From NCBI GenBank assembly GCA_028571685.1, contig CM053141.1, forward strand, positions 134,196,833-134,260,832: DNA of 64,000 nt, read 5' to 3'. This DNA is from Heterohyrax brucei. Taxonomy: Eukaryota; Chordata; Mammalia; Hyracoidea; Procaviidae. Below, piece by piece: positions 37,801 to 52,800 of this stretch (positions within the stretch are counted from its first letter, which is position 1; each line of letters starts with the position of its first letter). Both the position numbers and the translations under genes were made by a program. The notes under the pieces are model-generated. The model was not told the origin of the DNA. It was given only the letters and a program-made list of their open reading frames with translations, and ran no database searches.

Positions 37801-40800
37801 GCACCTGGTGGATTTGACTTGCTGGCCTTTTGGATCATAGCCCTAGCTGTTAACCACTGTGCCACCAAAGATTCCACCCCTAGGCCATGAGGCTTTATTT
37901 TTGTTGTTATCACTACCACTGTCTCCATTTTATAGATAAGAAAACTGAGGTACACAGAGACAGAATAAATTGACTTATCACTCAGCTAATAAACGGCCAA
38001 GTCAGGATTTGAAACGAAGCCTGAATTGCAAGCACCATACCCTGTGGGCTCCCACACTTAGCATATCCACTGCGCGCCTTGTTTCCAAGTCGTGCTTTAT
38101 TCCAGCTGTCTCTGCACGCTGATTCTTCTTTTCTGCTGGTCTTTTGCTCAGAAAAAGGCTGTGTCTGTTTCCTAGAACTAAAGTCTTTTTATTGATTTAT
38201 GTTTTTTGACTTTTAAAACCCTGTGAGGTCTGTCTGCCCTCGTACTATCCCTATTCTAACAGTGTCCAAAACTAATTCTGTCCTCTGTCTGTCTCCCTCA
38301 CTGTCCCCAAGAATGCCAGACTTTTCCTGCCTCCAGGTGTCTTTCGTGTTGTTCCCTACATCCCTGCAGCCAGCTTTCCTTGGATACCTGTTGTGCGCTG
38401 GCAAGGTCTGGTGTAAGGCTGAATCCTTCATGTAGCCAAGTTGAACTCACTTACTCTGTGCTGCTCTGGGCCATCTTCTTGGGAAACCCTCCCTGCTTAC
38501 TCCGCCAGTGCTGTGTGCCTCCATCTGAATGCCCTCCAAACCCAAGGTGCAGTGTCGAGTCTCATTACGGAGTTTAGTGAGTTTCAAGTCTTAGGTAAAC
38601 TCTGTGAAGGCAAAGATCACATCAGCTCAATCCTAATGCCAAAACGACAGGCCTGGAATGGCATATGAAGTTGTGATAGTGATCATCAAGCTCTCTGTTA
38701 TTATGTTAATTCTGAGTCCAGAAAAGCAAGTTTTAAAAATGTTGATTTATAGGAATTTTTAAAAAATACATGTTATTTTTGTTACTTGAAGGGCTAGTAA
38801 CACTGATCTTCTAAAAATATTACTGTTCTAGTAAACGTCCCTTCAACGGTAATGGAAGCCATGTGCAGACAAGACGCCCTGCAGCCCTTCAACAAGAGCA
38901 GCAAACTCTCCCCAGCCACCCAGCAGCGCTCCGTTGTTTTCCCACAGACTCCATGCAGCAGGAACTTCTCTCTCCTGGATAAGTCTGGGCCTGTCGAATC
39001 AGGATTTAACCAGATCAACGTGAAAAACCAGAGAGTTCTTGCAAGTCCAACCTCCACAAGCCAGCTCCACTCGGAGTTCAGTGACTGGCACCTTTGGAAG
39101 TGTGGCCAGTGCTTTAAGACTTTCACGCAGCGGATCCTCTTACAGATGCACGTGTGCACTCAGAACCCCGACAGGTAAAACCTGGCCCCCCCTGTACGCG
39201 GGGTGTTTACCTAGTGAGACCCACTGCTTGCGTCCCAGCCGGCTTCCAATCGCCTCCTCCAGACACACCCCTGGGAAAACACTGGGATGAAAGATGTCTG
39301 TGTTCTGGAAGCTCAGAGAGTGATGTTGGGGCACCGCTCAACTCTGCTGTTAATAGAGCTGCGTAAATGAGCTGGGGATTGCAGAGGAGGGATCTGTACT
39401 TGCTTTCTAGACAGTTCTGCCCAAGTCTAAAGGGGAGCAAAAGGGGAGGGACATTTATGAATATCATTGATGGAAAAATGAGGTCAGGATAATTAGAAGC
39501 ACCTCTGTCTTCCAAAGATAATATAGCTTGCTGCTCTGCTGCTGTCACAGTCGTCTCAGGGTTCACCTCCAGTGTGCCGTGGGTATGAACTTAATTAAGT
39601 AGAAAGAGGTAATGAATTGGAATTTTTTGCTTAGTACTATTTTTCTTCTGAGCATGCAAACCCATAAATCCTGCGAAACTGTCAAAAGGAAATACCTACT
39701 CTGCTAGTGATGTGGAGGAAAACAGATGCCACTTATTCAATAAACTAATATCCACACAGAAGAAAAATGTTGACTAGATACCTCAGAGTCAAAGTGGGTT
39801 TGAAAGTTTGTCAATAAAGAATTTTATGGCTATGAACTGAGGATGAAATTTAGCTGAACAAGTGAATTAAAATTTCAGGTACTCTGATGAGTGGCACAGT
39901 AGATATAATGGAACTATTATTTATGAATCAAAACCAGTTTATTCGACAGTCTTGATAGCTGGTGTGGCAGAAGACAAAAATTAAATTAATACAATAAAAA
40001 AGGATTGCTTGTGTTTTATCCCTCCTTCATGTCTTATGAAAAGTTGATTAAAACCAAAATATCTAAGAATAGCATTGAAAATGCATTTTGACTGTAAAGC
40101 AGAAGATAAATATTTGGAAGGAGAATAGGAAACTCGGAAGCAGGACTCGTCACTGGTTTCTTCATTTTTTCATTGACTAACCTTAAGTAAGCCAGTGAGC
40201 TCTCCTTGCCTAATAATATGTACTAGGTTTTGCTGTTCCAACTCAGCAGGATACAGCACTATGCCCAGAAAAGTCAAGCAAGGACAGGGAGAATGGAGAT
40301 CTGGGGAGGGGTAAGAGTGTGGGGTGAGGAGGAGGGGTTGTGGGTGGATATTGTCTAAAGTTATAATGGTGAGTTTTCGGGTGTATCGCCATGAGTCGCA
40401 TCCGACTTGACGGCACTTGGCTGGCTGGCTGGCTATGTACATTTGTATATGTGTCTGATGTTACTTGTACCATTCTATAGCCAATGCTCAGGATCAAAAT
40501 TTGCTGAAAATAATGTTGAAACATTTATATTAGGGCTGTGTCTTCACAATCTGGTGAAAATATCAACTGTACATCATAGTACTATTAGCTACAGAAGTAA
40601 TACAAAAGTTTTGAGTATATTTTTCTCATTTAGAAGGATTTTTAAAATTGTTGCCCTCCATGCAAGCTTATCTATTTTAGGTTTGCAAATTTCAGTAGTT
40701 TTTTAAATATAAAAATGCGTTAAGTTTTTTATTATTATAAACTTGCTTTATAGATTGAGTGCAGATGGATGAATCTGTTATGTATGAGGATTTGCTGTAG

Positions 40801-43800
40801 ACACAATCATACTAACTGAACATGCAGTGTAAAATAAAATCATAATTAGGTTTTTAGGTTTTTGAATTCTGGAACTCAAAGTTTAGCTTTGAGTATGATG
40901 TGATTTCATGCAAGATGTCATCTAAAGCAATGAAAACCTGGCAGAATAGGTAGAATGCAGACTATTTTGTCTGACTCCAGTTATACTTAGAAATATTTAT
41001 ATGATGGTTCAAGTGCCAATAAAATAGTGTAGAAAACATATATGGACAAAATATACATCTATGAGAGATTGTTATGTAAGTGCTGAACTTAAGCTAATTT
41101 GGAATTATTGGTAAAAGTCCAGGTAGCATGAGACTTCCGTCCTGTACTAAACCCTGATGAGCTTATTTGACTGGGATGTCCAAGTGTTGTGTGGCCATGA
41201 CTTCCCAGATGAGGTGAAATAATAGTTGCTTGTGTTTAGGTAAACAGCCAGAGTGGCAATAAATTACTCCAGCAGTGGGCCCATTCTTCTCTTGTTGATG
41301 AAGACCTGAGAGGTGGTTCTCATCATTCACGAATAAATTAAAGTTAAAAGTTACAACTTCAAAACATCAGTCTCTTTATAGGCAATATTATGAAGTACTG
41401 AGATTATTAGTATTGATGGGAGATGCTTGAATTATACCATCACATCTGAGTTCATTTCTGGAGATGAAGGAGTAAAGAGAAATGTCCAGTCACTTTGACT
41501 CATTAGCTTATTTCCATAAAGGTAATATTCTTTTAGAACACAGAAGTAGAATAGTTCGTTTTTGTTCCAGAGCCTAGGATGCCTACTTTTGTGTCCAAAA
41601 GTTTGGAAGGAAAAGGTATTCTTACAGTTTTTAGCCACATGGATAAGTTGCTAAATCAGAGATACGTACAGAAGTACAGTGGAACAACCAGTTTGTTCAT
41701 GATGGTTGCTAAATTTGGAGCCTTTTCTGTTATTATCCATGGGGGGACTTCTTATTGCTGAATGTATGTGTATATTCTTTAGAGATCGATTCCATCAATC
41801 AGCTGGCTTTTAGTCTTTGGCAGCTCATGCCCATTCAGCCATGAACAGTTCAACAACAACAAAAAACAGAACCTATTTTAAAAAAAAAATTCTCATCTGT
41901 TTGAAAAAAACTCAAATACTTTTATTTTCATAGGAAAATCTCATTAGGACCAGAGGCAAAAGAGACACAGAAAACAAAGTCAGAAGATGAACAGGTTAGA
42001 GTTACGAACAGGCCTGGATTTGAAACAGGCCCCAGAGTCTTAGATCCTCAAGATTTTTTTGTTTGATGAATTGAATGTTCTGCCGTGAAATCACAGGCAT
42101 TGAACTTTCATCCGAGAGACTGTGTGTGTCTGCATCCATGAGCTTTTTCATATGAGGGTCCATCACGAAGTCTATGTCTTGATTTAAGGAGAAGAGCTCG
42201 GTGGGCACCCAGGGCTGCCAGCTGGCCTTCCTTGCCACTGTTACTGTCACATCAAGTGTAGGAAAAACATTTTCTTTGACCTAGTAAGACGGGAATCAGA
42301 ACTAAAGATAAAAACATATCAGGAGAGTCCGGGAGCCATAGAATTTTTATGCCATGATTTTGATTTGTGAATATTAAACAAAAAACAAAAATTCATTTCT
42401 TCCTTTTTCCTGGGCAACTGACTTTCCTTTTCCTGAGCAAATACAAAGGGAAGAAGTTGTTGGACTCCAGATTTACCATTATTTTTTTCAGGGACTTTAT
42501 AAACATTTGGGTTTTTGCATAAGCTTTTGGTGTGCCCCAGGGTGGCTCAGCTCCCTTGTGCTTGAACCAGGAGTTAGAAGTCCTCCTTCTCTTCTCTTTT
42601 CTGCTGCAGAAACTCCCAACAGTCAGGTCCAGAAAGAAGTAAGCAAAGCCTTCCGTCGTGCTGGTTTATTTTCTAATGAATGTGTTCTCCTTTATTTTCT
42701 ACAGAAAGTGTTTTTGTAATACTTCTCTTTATTTAATTTATATCCTTTCTCCCTCTTGATTATTTGTGCCACTTGGGGATGGTTTCCTTTCAGTGACCCG
42801 GGTACCGTCAGCTGTTCTATTTGTATTTCAGGTATTGTTGTTTGGAATTGGATGTGGTGGTACCAGAAAGGAAAGTGACTCTAGAAGGTACTTTTTAATA
42901 GGAGGAGCTTGGAGATAATCCATCACCCTAATAGTTTCTTTGGAATGTATCGTGTTCCTGGGTTCTACTGTTTTGTTTTTTCCCCCCTCCAAGTGTGAAG
43001 ATTATCTTCTTTTTGGCTTTCAACATCCTCCAGGCTCTTTGGCTCTGCACTTTTGTAGTTTCCTTCAAAGCTTTTTCTCCTTACATAGAGCTATGATGTT
43101 CTTTTCACACTCCACACAGCCAGCAGTGACCTAAGTAGTGCTCCCTTTGAAGTCTCGGGAGATTTGCACTTGGACTGGCTGGCTCAGAACAAGGAGAGAA
43201 TGTGGACCTAACGCAAGTTTTTGTTCTGGAGACTTTCATGCCATGAAGTAAAAATCAAAGAAGGATTAATAATTTGAACCCAAACCACTCTAGGTTTTGT
43301 TAAATGTTTCATCATTTTCCTATGTGTACACAAAACCAGTCACAGACTCAAAGCAAATAAATTGCACATTTACCACAGTAATCTTCAGAGGAGCTGCCAG
43401 TTACAGATGATTCCAGGGGATGTACAAAATTGTTGTGCTGCTTTCTTTCAGCTTTAAATTTTACCAGCACTGATACACACTAACTAAGGAAAGCAGGATT
43501 TGCCTGTTTTTTCAGTCATGTCTTTGTTGAGTATGAACCACCTTCGAGTTTTTCATGGAGCATGATATTTCTGCATTGAAACTAGACACATGAGGCCATT
43601 TAAATTTAAATTAATCAAAATTAAGTAAAGTAATACTTCAGTTTCTCAGTGGTACTAGCTACCTCTCAGTGCTCAACATCACGTGGCTAGTGGCTCCTGG
43701 TTTGGAGAGCACAGACGTGGAACATTTCCATCATTCAGAAATTATTCTGTTGGACAGCACTGTTCTGGGTCTCCAGTAGCAAAAGAGCCACAAGCTATTT

Positions 43801-46800
43801 CTGAGTATAAGATGTTGTCCCTTTGTGAGAAATGCTCATTTCGTTTGCTTTGACAAGAATGAAAAATTGTATGTGTGTGATGGCTTGGATGAATAAGCAT
43901 GTTTTAGAAAGGAGATGCCCATTTAGTTGTGCAATGGCATGAGATCCTGGAGAGAGTAAAGTTACCACAGGACTGGAGGATGTCTGTCACTTCTCACGTG
44001 TGTCTTCTGATATGATGCATCAAATACAGAGTCAGCTCCCTGTGTGTTCAGTTTGGAGTTGAAATTTACTGTATCTAAATGTTTAATAAACTGGAGTCTT
44101 ATTTTTGTCCATTCCTTGAAAAGTTTATGGGCACATTATTCATCATAATAAAAAGTGGGAAAATGGCAACTAATTCTGTGCTATAGAGGTCCTTCAGCTG
44201 AAAATTGAGAGGTGCAGAATTAGGTCATGCTAATAGAAACTCAGGAAGCATCAAAAGAAGATGGAAGGAATACACAGAATCACTGTAACAAAGAATTTGT
44301 TGATGTTCAGTCATTTCAGGAGGTAACATGTGATCAAGAACTGATGGTACTGAAGGAAGAAGTCCAAGCTGCACTGAAGATATTGGCGAGAAACAAGGCT
44401 CTGGGAACTAATGGAATAGCAATTGAGATGTATCGCTTATGCCAAGAAATTTGGAAGACAGCTACTTGGCCAACTGACTGGAAGAGATCCATATTTGTAC
44501 CCATTCCAAAGAAAGAAAGGTCCAACAGGATGTGGAAATTGTCGAACAGTATCATTAATTTCACATACAAGTAAAATTTTGCTGAAGATAATTCAGAAGC
44601 AGTTACAGCTGTCAAATATTCAGAATTCAGAATAGGATGTGGGACAAGGGATATCACTGCTGATGTCAGGTGGATCTTTACCGAAAGCAGAGAATAGCAG
44701 AGAGTTGTTTGTTTACCTGTGTTTCGCTGAACATGCAAGAGCATTCAGCTGTGTGAATCCTAACAAATGATGGAAAACATTAAGAAGAATAGGAATTCTA
44801 GAACACTTAAGTATGCTGATGAGGAACATAAACATAAACCAAGATGTCATTCAACCAGAGCAAGGGGATACTGCATGGTATCAGGAAAGTTGTGTGTCAA
44901 AGTTGTGTCTTTTTACCATCTCTTCAATCTGTATGTTGAGCATATAATCTGAAAAAAGGGCCTGTGTGAAGAAGAACTTGCCATCAAGATTGGAGGAAGA
45001 CTCATTAAAGGCCTGTGATAAAAATTACACCACCTTGCTTGCTGAAAGTAAAGAAGACTTGAGATGTTTACTGATGAAGATGAAAGACTAGCCTTCAGCA
45101 TGAATTAGACTATAACATAAAGGAAGCAAGAATCTTCATATTTGGACAAATAAACAGCATATGATACACAGAGAAGAGATTGAAGGTGTCAAGGATTTCC
45201 TTTCACTTGGATCCAAATCAACAACCCTGGTAGAAACAGTCAAGAAATCAAATGATGAATTGCACTGAGTAAATTTGTTGTAAAAGACCTCTTTAAAGTA
45301 TTAAAAAGCAAAGATATCACCTTGAGGACAAAGGTTCTCCTCAGCCAAGCCATGGTATCTTCAGCGGCCTCATATGCATGCAGAAACTGGAAGGTTAAGG
45401 AAAAATTGATGCCCTTGAATTACGGTGTTGGTGAAAAATATTGAATATGCCATGGACTGCCAGAATAACAAATATATGTTGGAAGAAGTACAGCTAAAAT
45501 GCTCATCAGAAGTGAGGATGGTAAACTTCATGTTATGTACTTTGGAGATGTAATCAGGAGGGACCAGTGCCTGGAGAAGGACATCACTCATGCTAAAGGG
45601 TCAACAAAAAAGTGGAAGATCTTCAGCAAGAGAAACTGGCACAGTGGCTACAATAATGGGCTTGTACATAGCAACCGTTGTGAGAATGGCACAGAACAGG
45701 GCAGTGTTTGTTCTGGTGTCCATAGATAGGGTCACTATGAGTCAGAAGCAACAACAACAAAAGAGACATGGCTCCTTGGGTCATGCAGTGAAGTGTTTAG
45801 TTGCTAACTAAACATTGGTGATTTTAACTTACCCAGAAATGCCTCAGAAGAAAGCCTGGCCATCGGTTTCTGAAGGGTTGCAGCCATTGAAAACATCATG
45901 GCTCACAGTTCTACCATAACATGCGTGGGATTGCCAGGAGTCAGAATCAGCTTGACAGCAGTTGATTTGGTTTAATAGAAATGGGTACAGTGTTAAGTCT
46001 TACGGCCAGCTGTCCCAAAAGAAGGTGTGATGCCCGAGGTTCTGTAGTGGCAGTCACGTTTTCTGAATCCTGCTCTTGGGCTTGGGGACTTCATTCTGTC
46101 TTCAGAGTATTCTTATATTGTCAGATGAAAGTCTAGACACACAAAGTTGAAGTTATTTTTTGACTATTTCTTTTTATTTATTTTTTTGGAACTATTGAAA
46201 GAGCTTAAAGGAATCTTGCTTGCTCACAGTGTAACTTCTGGACTTTCCGAGGGTAACTTTCTATAAATGTCTAGGCTGAGAGAGATAATTTGTTATTTTA
46301 GTGGCAAGCGAGGCTACAGAGTTTAGTTCCAAGTTTATATGAAGTTAGCTTCTGCAAAGGTGAATGTGACCATATGGTCTGAAATCTTATTCCCTCAAGA
46401 TACTTAAGAAGGGGGACGTATCACTTTGCTCGTTCAGATCACCTAGGATAATATTGGAGCCCTGGAGGCACACTGGTTAAATGCTACAGCTGCTTATGAA
46501 AAGATGGGTAGGGTGAATCCACTAACCACTCCTTGGAAACTGTATGGAGAAGTTCTACTCTGTCCTATGGGGAAGTTGGAATCCATTCCATGACAACAGG
46601 GTTTTTATTTTTTGCTAAAATGAGCTTTGATCCTGTGGTTTGGTAGTAAGTTTTCTTGTTGCTCTGTGTTCTCAACCGTTCACCCAGTAGGTTCAAATTA
46701 CCCGTATTTTAGTTGGAAGGCTTAGTGATGTAGTGGTTAAGAGCTAGGGCTGCTAACCAAAAGATTAGCGTTCGAATCCACCAGCACTCCTTGGAAACCT

Positions 46801-49800
46801 TCTGGGGCAGTCTGACTCTGTCCTGCAGGGTATCTATGAGTCAGCACCTACACAGTCACAGTGGGTGTGGCTTTTATTTTGGTTCTACATTTTAATAAGC
46901 ACACACGTGAATGCACACTCATAGAAAGCTACGTGTACATGGAGTTGGCTAGTAGTTGGAAGAATGGAGATCACATTGTTATGGTATTTTTTGTGAGGCT
47001 GTGTCCTGGACATACCATCAGGGCATGCACATTTGCTAATTTTCCAAGAAGCAGGCAAAGTGAATGACGGGAAATGAGACAGCATCTAGTTCTGTCCATC
47101 TTCCTTGCCAAATAGATGAGAAAATTATAGGGTTGGGAAGCTGAGTGACTTGATCAAGTTCTACAGCTGACAGGGGTTACAGCCTGAGGCAGACTCTCCT
47201 CTTGTGTCTTATCTGATCTAGACGCTTCCATTCAGTCAAACCGAATTCTGTGAAGTCAAAACTATGCCATAGAATACTAGATGGGCAAAGGTGATGTGTT
47301 ATAATCCTATTTGCCTTTTATTGGTTTTATCATTATATAAAAATTCAGCATAAGCTTCTCTGCGGTTATTTTTATTCTTCATGTGTAAATCTTTGCCACT
47401 ATGACTATTAACATAAAAAGTATGGATTGACTTTTGACTGTAGGAAATAAATCACCCCAACTTTTGACAACAGTGTTAGAAAAAAAAGGAGAAGATTAAT
47501 TGGTTTTATTTAGTGGCTTATTGTTTATTGTGATAGCTCTTAAAAATAGATAACCAGAGGCTAATAAATGTTAATGATCCCTTCACTATTAGAAAAATCA
47601 ATTGTCAGTGGATATAGAATATATTAATGTATTATTTTGTTTATAATCTGCAATAATGGTAAAAAACAAAATCACCCTTGAGAGAATTAATTTTTGAGGA
47701 ACCTGCAAAAAAAGGTTAATGGTTGCTACAAAGAACAGAATTGGCAGGAGGACATTTTCATCTATATATAATTTTAATGGCTTTTAAAACATTATTTTAT
47801 AATTGTAATAAAATGCATGTGTAATTTATCAAGATTGATAAACTTCTTACCAAGGACTCTTATGTATTTCCCTGAAACTTGTTCGAGAGCAGTTAGATAG
47901 ATTTCTAAATGTAAGTAATTAAAATTGCATAGTATTGAGTTATTGACCAATCCTGGACTATTAATCAAGCTAAAAAATTCTACAATCAGTGCTCAGTGTG
48001 CTGGAGCCTGGTAAAATAATAGTATTTGTGTTCAGTGAGGCAAGTAGCCACAATTAAGTACTTCACTTGACAAATGAGAGGGTACACTTTATTTTGCACT
48101 TAATTGAATTGTTGTGCATGCTTGGTCACCATTGTCTCCCAGCTCTTCATTTTGGCTTCTGGTCATTGGGAGCTTATGCATTTGTTGAAGGTAGAGCAAT
48201 TAAGTCCACTTTAGCCATTGGCTTTCTAAAGGCAACCAGGAAGTATGAGCCACAAACCAGGGCATTTTTAATATCCCTCGCAGCAGATTATTAGTTACTA
48301 ATTTTGTCAACAAAAAGTTTTGATAAATGAGAGCCCTGTCAAAGAATGATATGAAATAGCTTTGCATTGGGAAAATTCTGCTTAAATAAACAGAGGAATT
48401 TCTGTAGAGTAGACACAATTTTAATCTGTTTTACAAAAACCCAACATTTATTTTCTTCCAGTGAGCTGAAAAGAGTGTTCGCTGGTAATCTGGCTAATAA
48501 TTATCAGGTATTTGTCACAACTTCCTTCCATTTGCTTTCACTTCTGAGTGATCTTTCTGCAAGCATAGTGACATGCCATCGTTTTTATGCTGCTATAAAT
48601 CATTGCCTATTACCAAATTAAACAGGGGAGCTAAGTAAGGTTCAAAAAGAACTAAATGTGGGCTTCGGGAGACAGGGCTAGGAAGTAGAATTTAGGATCT
48701 ATGAGTGTGTTTCCAAGAGCAGATTTCTTTTGCAAAGATACGTACCTGGGTGTACATCTCTGTTTGTCTGTGCATTGCCAGTGGTTGTGCTATCAGCAGA
48801 CCTCAAGCCAGTGTAGTACTGACTGAGACACATGCCCTTGCTCACTTGCCTAAGTGTTTGCCTGGTGTTTAAATACGGTCCAAATACCCTGCAATGACTT
48901 TTGCATCAAGACCTTATTTCCTGTGAGGACAGTTTATCCTTAGTTTTCTGAAAAGCCTGATAGAGATGATAACTGCTTTCCCCTTCCCAGTGGATGATTG
49001 TAAAGATTAAACTAAATAATTGATTATAAAGCGCCTTGAAAAGTTAAAATTGCCTTGAAAGCATAAGAGACGAGTACAGATTTTCTCTTTTAACATTCTT
49101 CTTAGTCAAGTCTGCACTTCATTTGGGCACAAAAATATACTAGTATTTGCCTAGGGGAGGAATAAAACAAGAAATTAGTTTCTTGAAATAGTGTGATTCA
49201 TACTGGGAAGCAATCTCCGTTTGGGAATTAATCCGGCTCAGCAGGCCTCCACGTTAAGTGCCGGAGGCAGCAAGTAGACTCATGGAAATCCAGTGCCCAG
49301 AGCTGTATGTTCCATTTAAAAAAACTGAGAAAATGTCACCCAGAAGTTTTGATCCCTCTCTCATGGTGCTGAACTCCATTAAGTAATGTAGAAAATAATA
49401 ATCAGGCAGTATCTTTCTTTGTTCCAGACCCTACCAGTGTGGCCACTGCTCCCAGTCTTTTTCCCAGCCTTCAGAACTGAGGAACCATGTGGTCACGCAC
49501 TCTAGTGACAGGCCTTTCAAGTGCGGCTACTGCGGTCGTGCCTTTGCTGGGGCCACCACCCTCAACAACCACATTCGAACCCACACTGGAGAAAAACCCT
49601 TCAAGTAAGTAGCAGTTAGTCCTTTCTTTGTCCTGACTCTCTTGTAGCTTTTCCCAGGAGCCGGCCGAAGAATGGAGGGATGGCCCGTCAGTGCAGCCCA
49701 CCCCACTGGTGGAATAATGTCCAGGCTGCAAATGGACCCTCCTGTTTAGTGACTGAAACCTGGGAACTGAAATCAGGAAGCCTACCCACTGGTCCTGGCT

Positions 49801-52800
49801 CAAGCTGTCCAACCTTGAACAGGAGATAGTCTTTCTGGGTCTGTGTGCCCATCAGTAAAATGAGGAGGTAGAAGTAAATAATTTTAAGGTTCTTTCCAGT
49901 TCCTGAGGATCTGTACTTCTAGAATTTGAGCTAGGAGCCACACACAGCTCTTACAGCCATCAGAAGCCTCATGACCATCAACAAGGTGCCCCCAATTTAA
50001 GGCTATCTGGATAATCGTCAGTTGGGCAATATGGACCTGTCAGTATTCTGGTGAACCAGTGACTCTTCTTTCCTACGTGTCACATAAGTTTGAGTCTTAT
50101 AGCAGTGTATTTATATCCTTTGGATCTCAGAATTACCATGTTGGTGGAAAAGTAAATCTAGACACAGGGCGTGTCAAAGCCCTTGAGGATTCAAGGAATG
50201 TGGGAAGAAGTGGAATTGAATTTCGAGGGCTTTGGCAAGGTAAGGACACCTGACAGAGAGTGCATGTTTTTAGGTATATCACAGTCATGACAAACACCAA
50301 TCTGAGCTATGCCTGATGACCTATTCATTTCTTCACCTGTTCACTCATTCACTCCTTTGTGTGTTCATTCATTCATTCAACAAATGTTTATTGCATTCCA
50401 GCTTTCATGTTAGTCACTTTGCTAGGCACAAGCAATACAAAGGTGAGTCAAACTTCACTCTGGTCTTTGAAGACCTAATAGTCTCTGGGAAAGCCCTATT
50501 AACAAATAAGTATTACAACATAGGGTGGAAAGTACAACAATGAAACATGTATATATGAAATAATCAATGCTGTCTGGGGAAAATGATGCTTAAGATGTAT
50601 GGTGAAGGGTGAGTCAGAATTTGCCAGACAGTCACAGGGAAAGAGGCACCTCTGGCAGCCTAAACAACACGTGACAAGGCTCGGGCATGTGTCACCATGT
50701 ATGACTTGTTGGTGGTCTTATAGCAGTTTTCGCTCTCTGTGTGATGAAGTCTTTTCTGTTCAAACCTCTTACATCTCTCTTTACTCATTTGCCATACTGG
50801 CTTTTCCTGTTTAAAAAGGAAAATTAAAAGGGCCTTTTTTACCTTTCCATAGGAGAAGATCTAGCAAGAGAGAAAATGAGTCAGGAACAAGAAATAAATC
50901 CCCATGTTCATTGTCAGGCATAAAGTCTTCCCAGGCTCTCCTTATTTACAATTTCCCCTTCAGACATCCTCATGGGATGCGCCTTCCTGTGCTCAGCCTG
51001 AGGCCAGGCTCAGGTCTGTGTGGGAGATCCTGAGCGACAGTCCTGCTGGACTGGTTTCTGATCACCTCTGTCTTCCAGTACAGGAAAGAGTTAGTGAAGG
51101 GCTGTCGTCTTCATTCAGTCTACCAAGAATTAGATGCCTATGAGTAACAATAAAACCAATCACAATGGGTTTGGTTTGGATTTTGGAGTACCCGTCCTTC
51201 TGTGGAGTCTCCGGGTGACACAAGTGGTGAAGTGATACAAATGGACTATGAACCAAAAAGCTAGCAGCTTAAACCCGGAAAAAAGATCTGGCCACCTATT
51301 TCCTCCAAAAGGTTCTAACCAAAAAAAATACAAACCACTGTGATTGAATCAATTCTGAATCACAACCAAGAAAGTCCCGTGGGGCACAGTTCTAGTCTGC
51401 AGCAGATGGGGTCTCTGTGAGTTGGAATTGTCTCAACGTCCGTGGGTTTCATTATTTGATTTTTTTAAAATAGTTTATTGTGCTCCAAGTGAAAGTTTAC
51501 AACCCAAGTCAATTTGCCATATAAAACCTGTGCACACACTGCTGTGCAGCTTTAGATTCTCTCTTCACCCTGTGACAGCTCACGCTTCCCTTCTACACTG
51601 TACTTCTCGTGTCAATTCAATCAACTTCTGTCCCCTCCACCCTCTCATTTTGCCTCTGGACAGAGCTTCTCAGACAGTCTCCTGTGTATATCCAAGCTAA
51701 GAAGCACACTCCTTGCCAGCATCTCTCTGTGTCTTATAGTTCGGTCCAGTCTTTGTCTGAAGAGTTCGTTTTGGTACTGGTTTCTGTTCTGGGCTAATAG
51801 AGAATCTGGAGGCCGTGTCCTCAGGGGAACTTCCAGTCTGTTGGACCATCAGCTCTGATCTTTCAGTATAGGTCAGTTCTGCACACCTGTTTTTCTCCTG
51901 CTACATCAAGGATTCTATGTTGTTTTCGCTGTCTAGGCAGTCATGGGTAGTGACCAGGCATCATCTAGTTTTTCTGATGTCGTGCTGACGTAGTCTCTGG
52001 GTCAGATGGCACCTTCTGTCTCTGGGGCTTGTATTTTCCTAATGTCTTTGAGGTCTTTCGTTCTCCTCTGCTCCAGGTGGATTAAGACCAATTGATGCTA
52101 CTTAGATGGTTGTTTACTGCCTTTTAATACACCAGATCACCAGACATCACTCACCAAAAAGGGATGCAGAACATTTTCTTACAAAAAAACAAAAAACAAA
52201 ACTTAGTTATGCCAGTTGAACTAGTTGTGCCCTGAAACCATAGTCCTCAGACCCCTGTCCATGCTTGTGTCCTTCAAAGTATTGGATTATATTTAGGAAA
52301 GCTTTTAGCTTTTGATATAGTCCAGCTTGCTATCTTCTCTTCTACTGTGTGCTGTCATTCCTTTCACCTAATCCAATTCTTATCTAGTGGTTAAGTACTA
52401 TGTCTGCTAACCAAGAGGTTAGCTGTTTGTAACCCCCAGGGACTCCTTGGAAACTACAAAGCAGTTATGTTCTGTCCTATAGGTTCGCTGTGAGTCAGAA
52501 TTGGCTTGATGGCACTGGGTGGGTATCTAATCTGTGAATACCCCTCTTCTATCCTCCCCACCCTTGTAACCATCAAAGATTATTTTCTTCTGTGTTTAAA
52601 CCTTTTCTTGAGTCCTTATAATAGTGGTCATGTACAATGCTTGTCTTTTTACATCTGACTAATTTCCCTCAGCATAATGTCTTCCAGACAACTTGTTGTG
52701 AGATGTTAACTGAGCTCACTGTTGTTCTTTATTGTTGCATAGTATTCCATTGTGTGACTATACCATGGTTTAACCACTCATCTGCTGATGGGCATCTAGA

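Noticed and set aside
38794-39159. 121-codon antisense ORF
   Set aside because: It overlaps the linker exon of PRDM6 on the other strand; the sense frame is clearly the real one.
44227-44574. 115-codon ORF as a functional gene
   Set aside because: It is a remnant of an RTE reverse transcriptase with the flanking frames broken.
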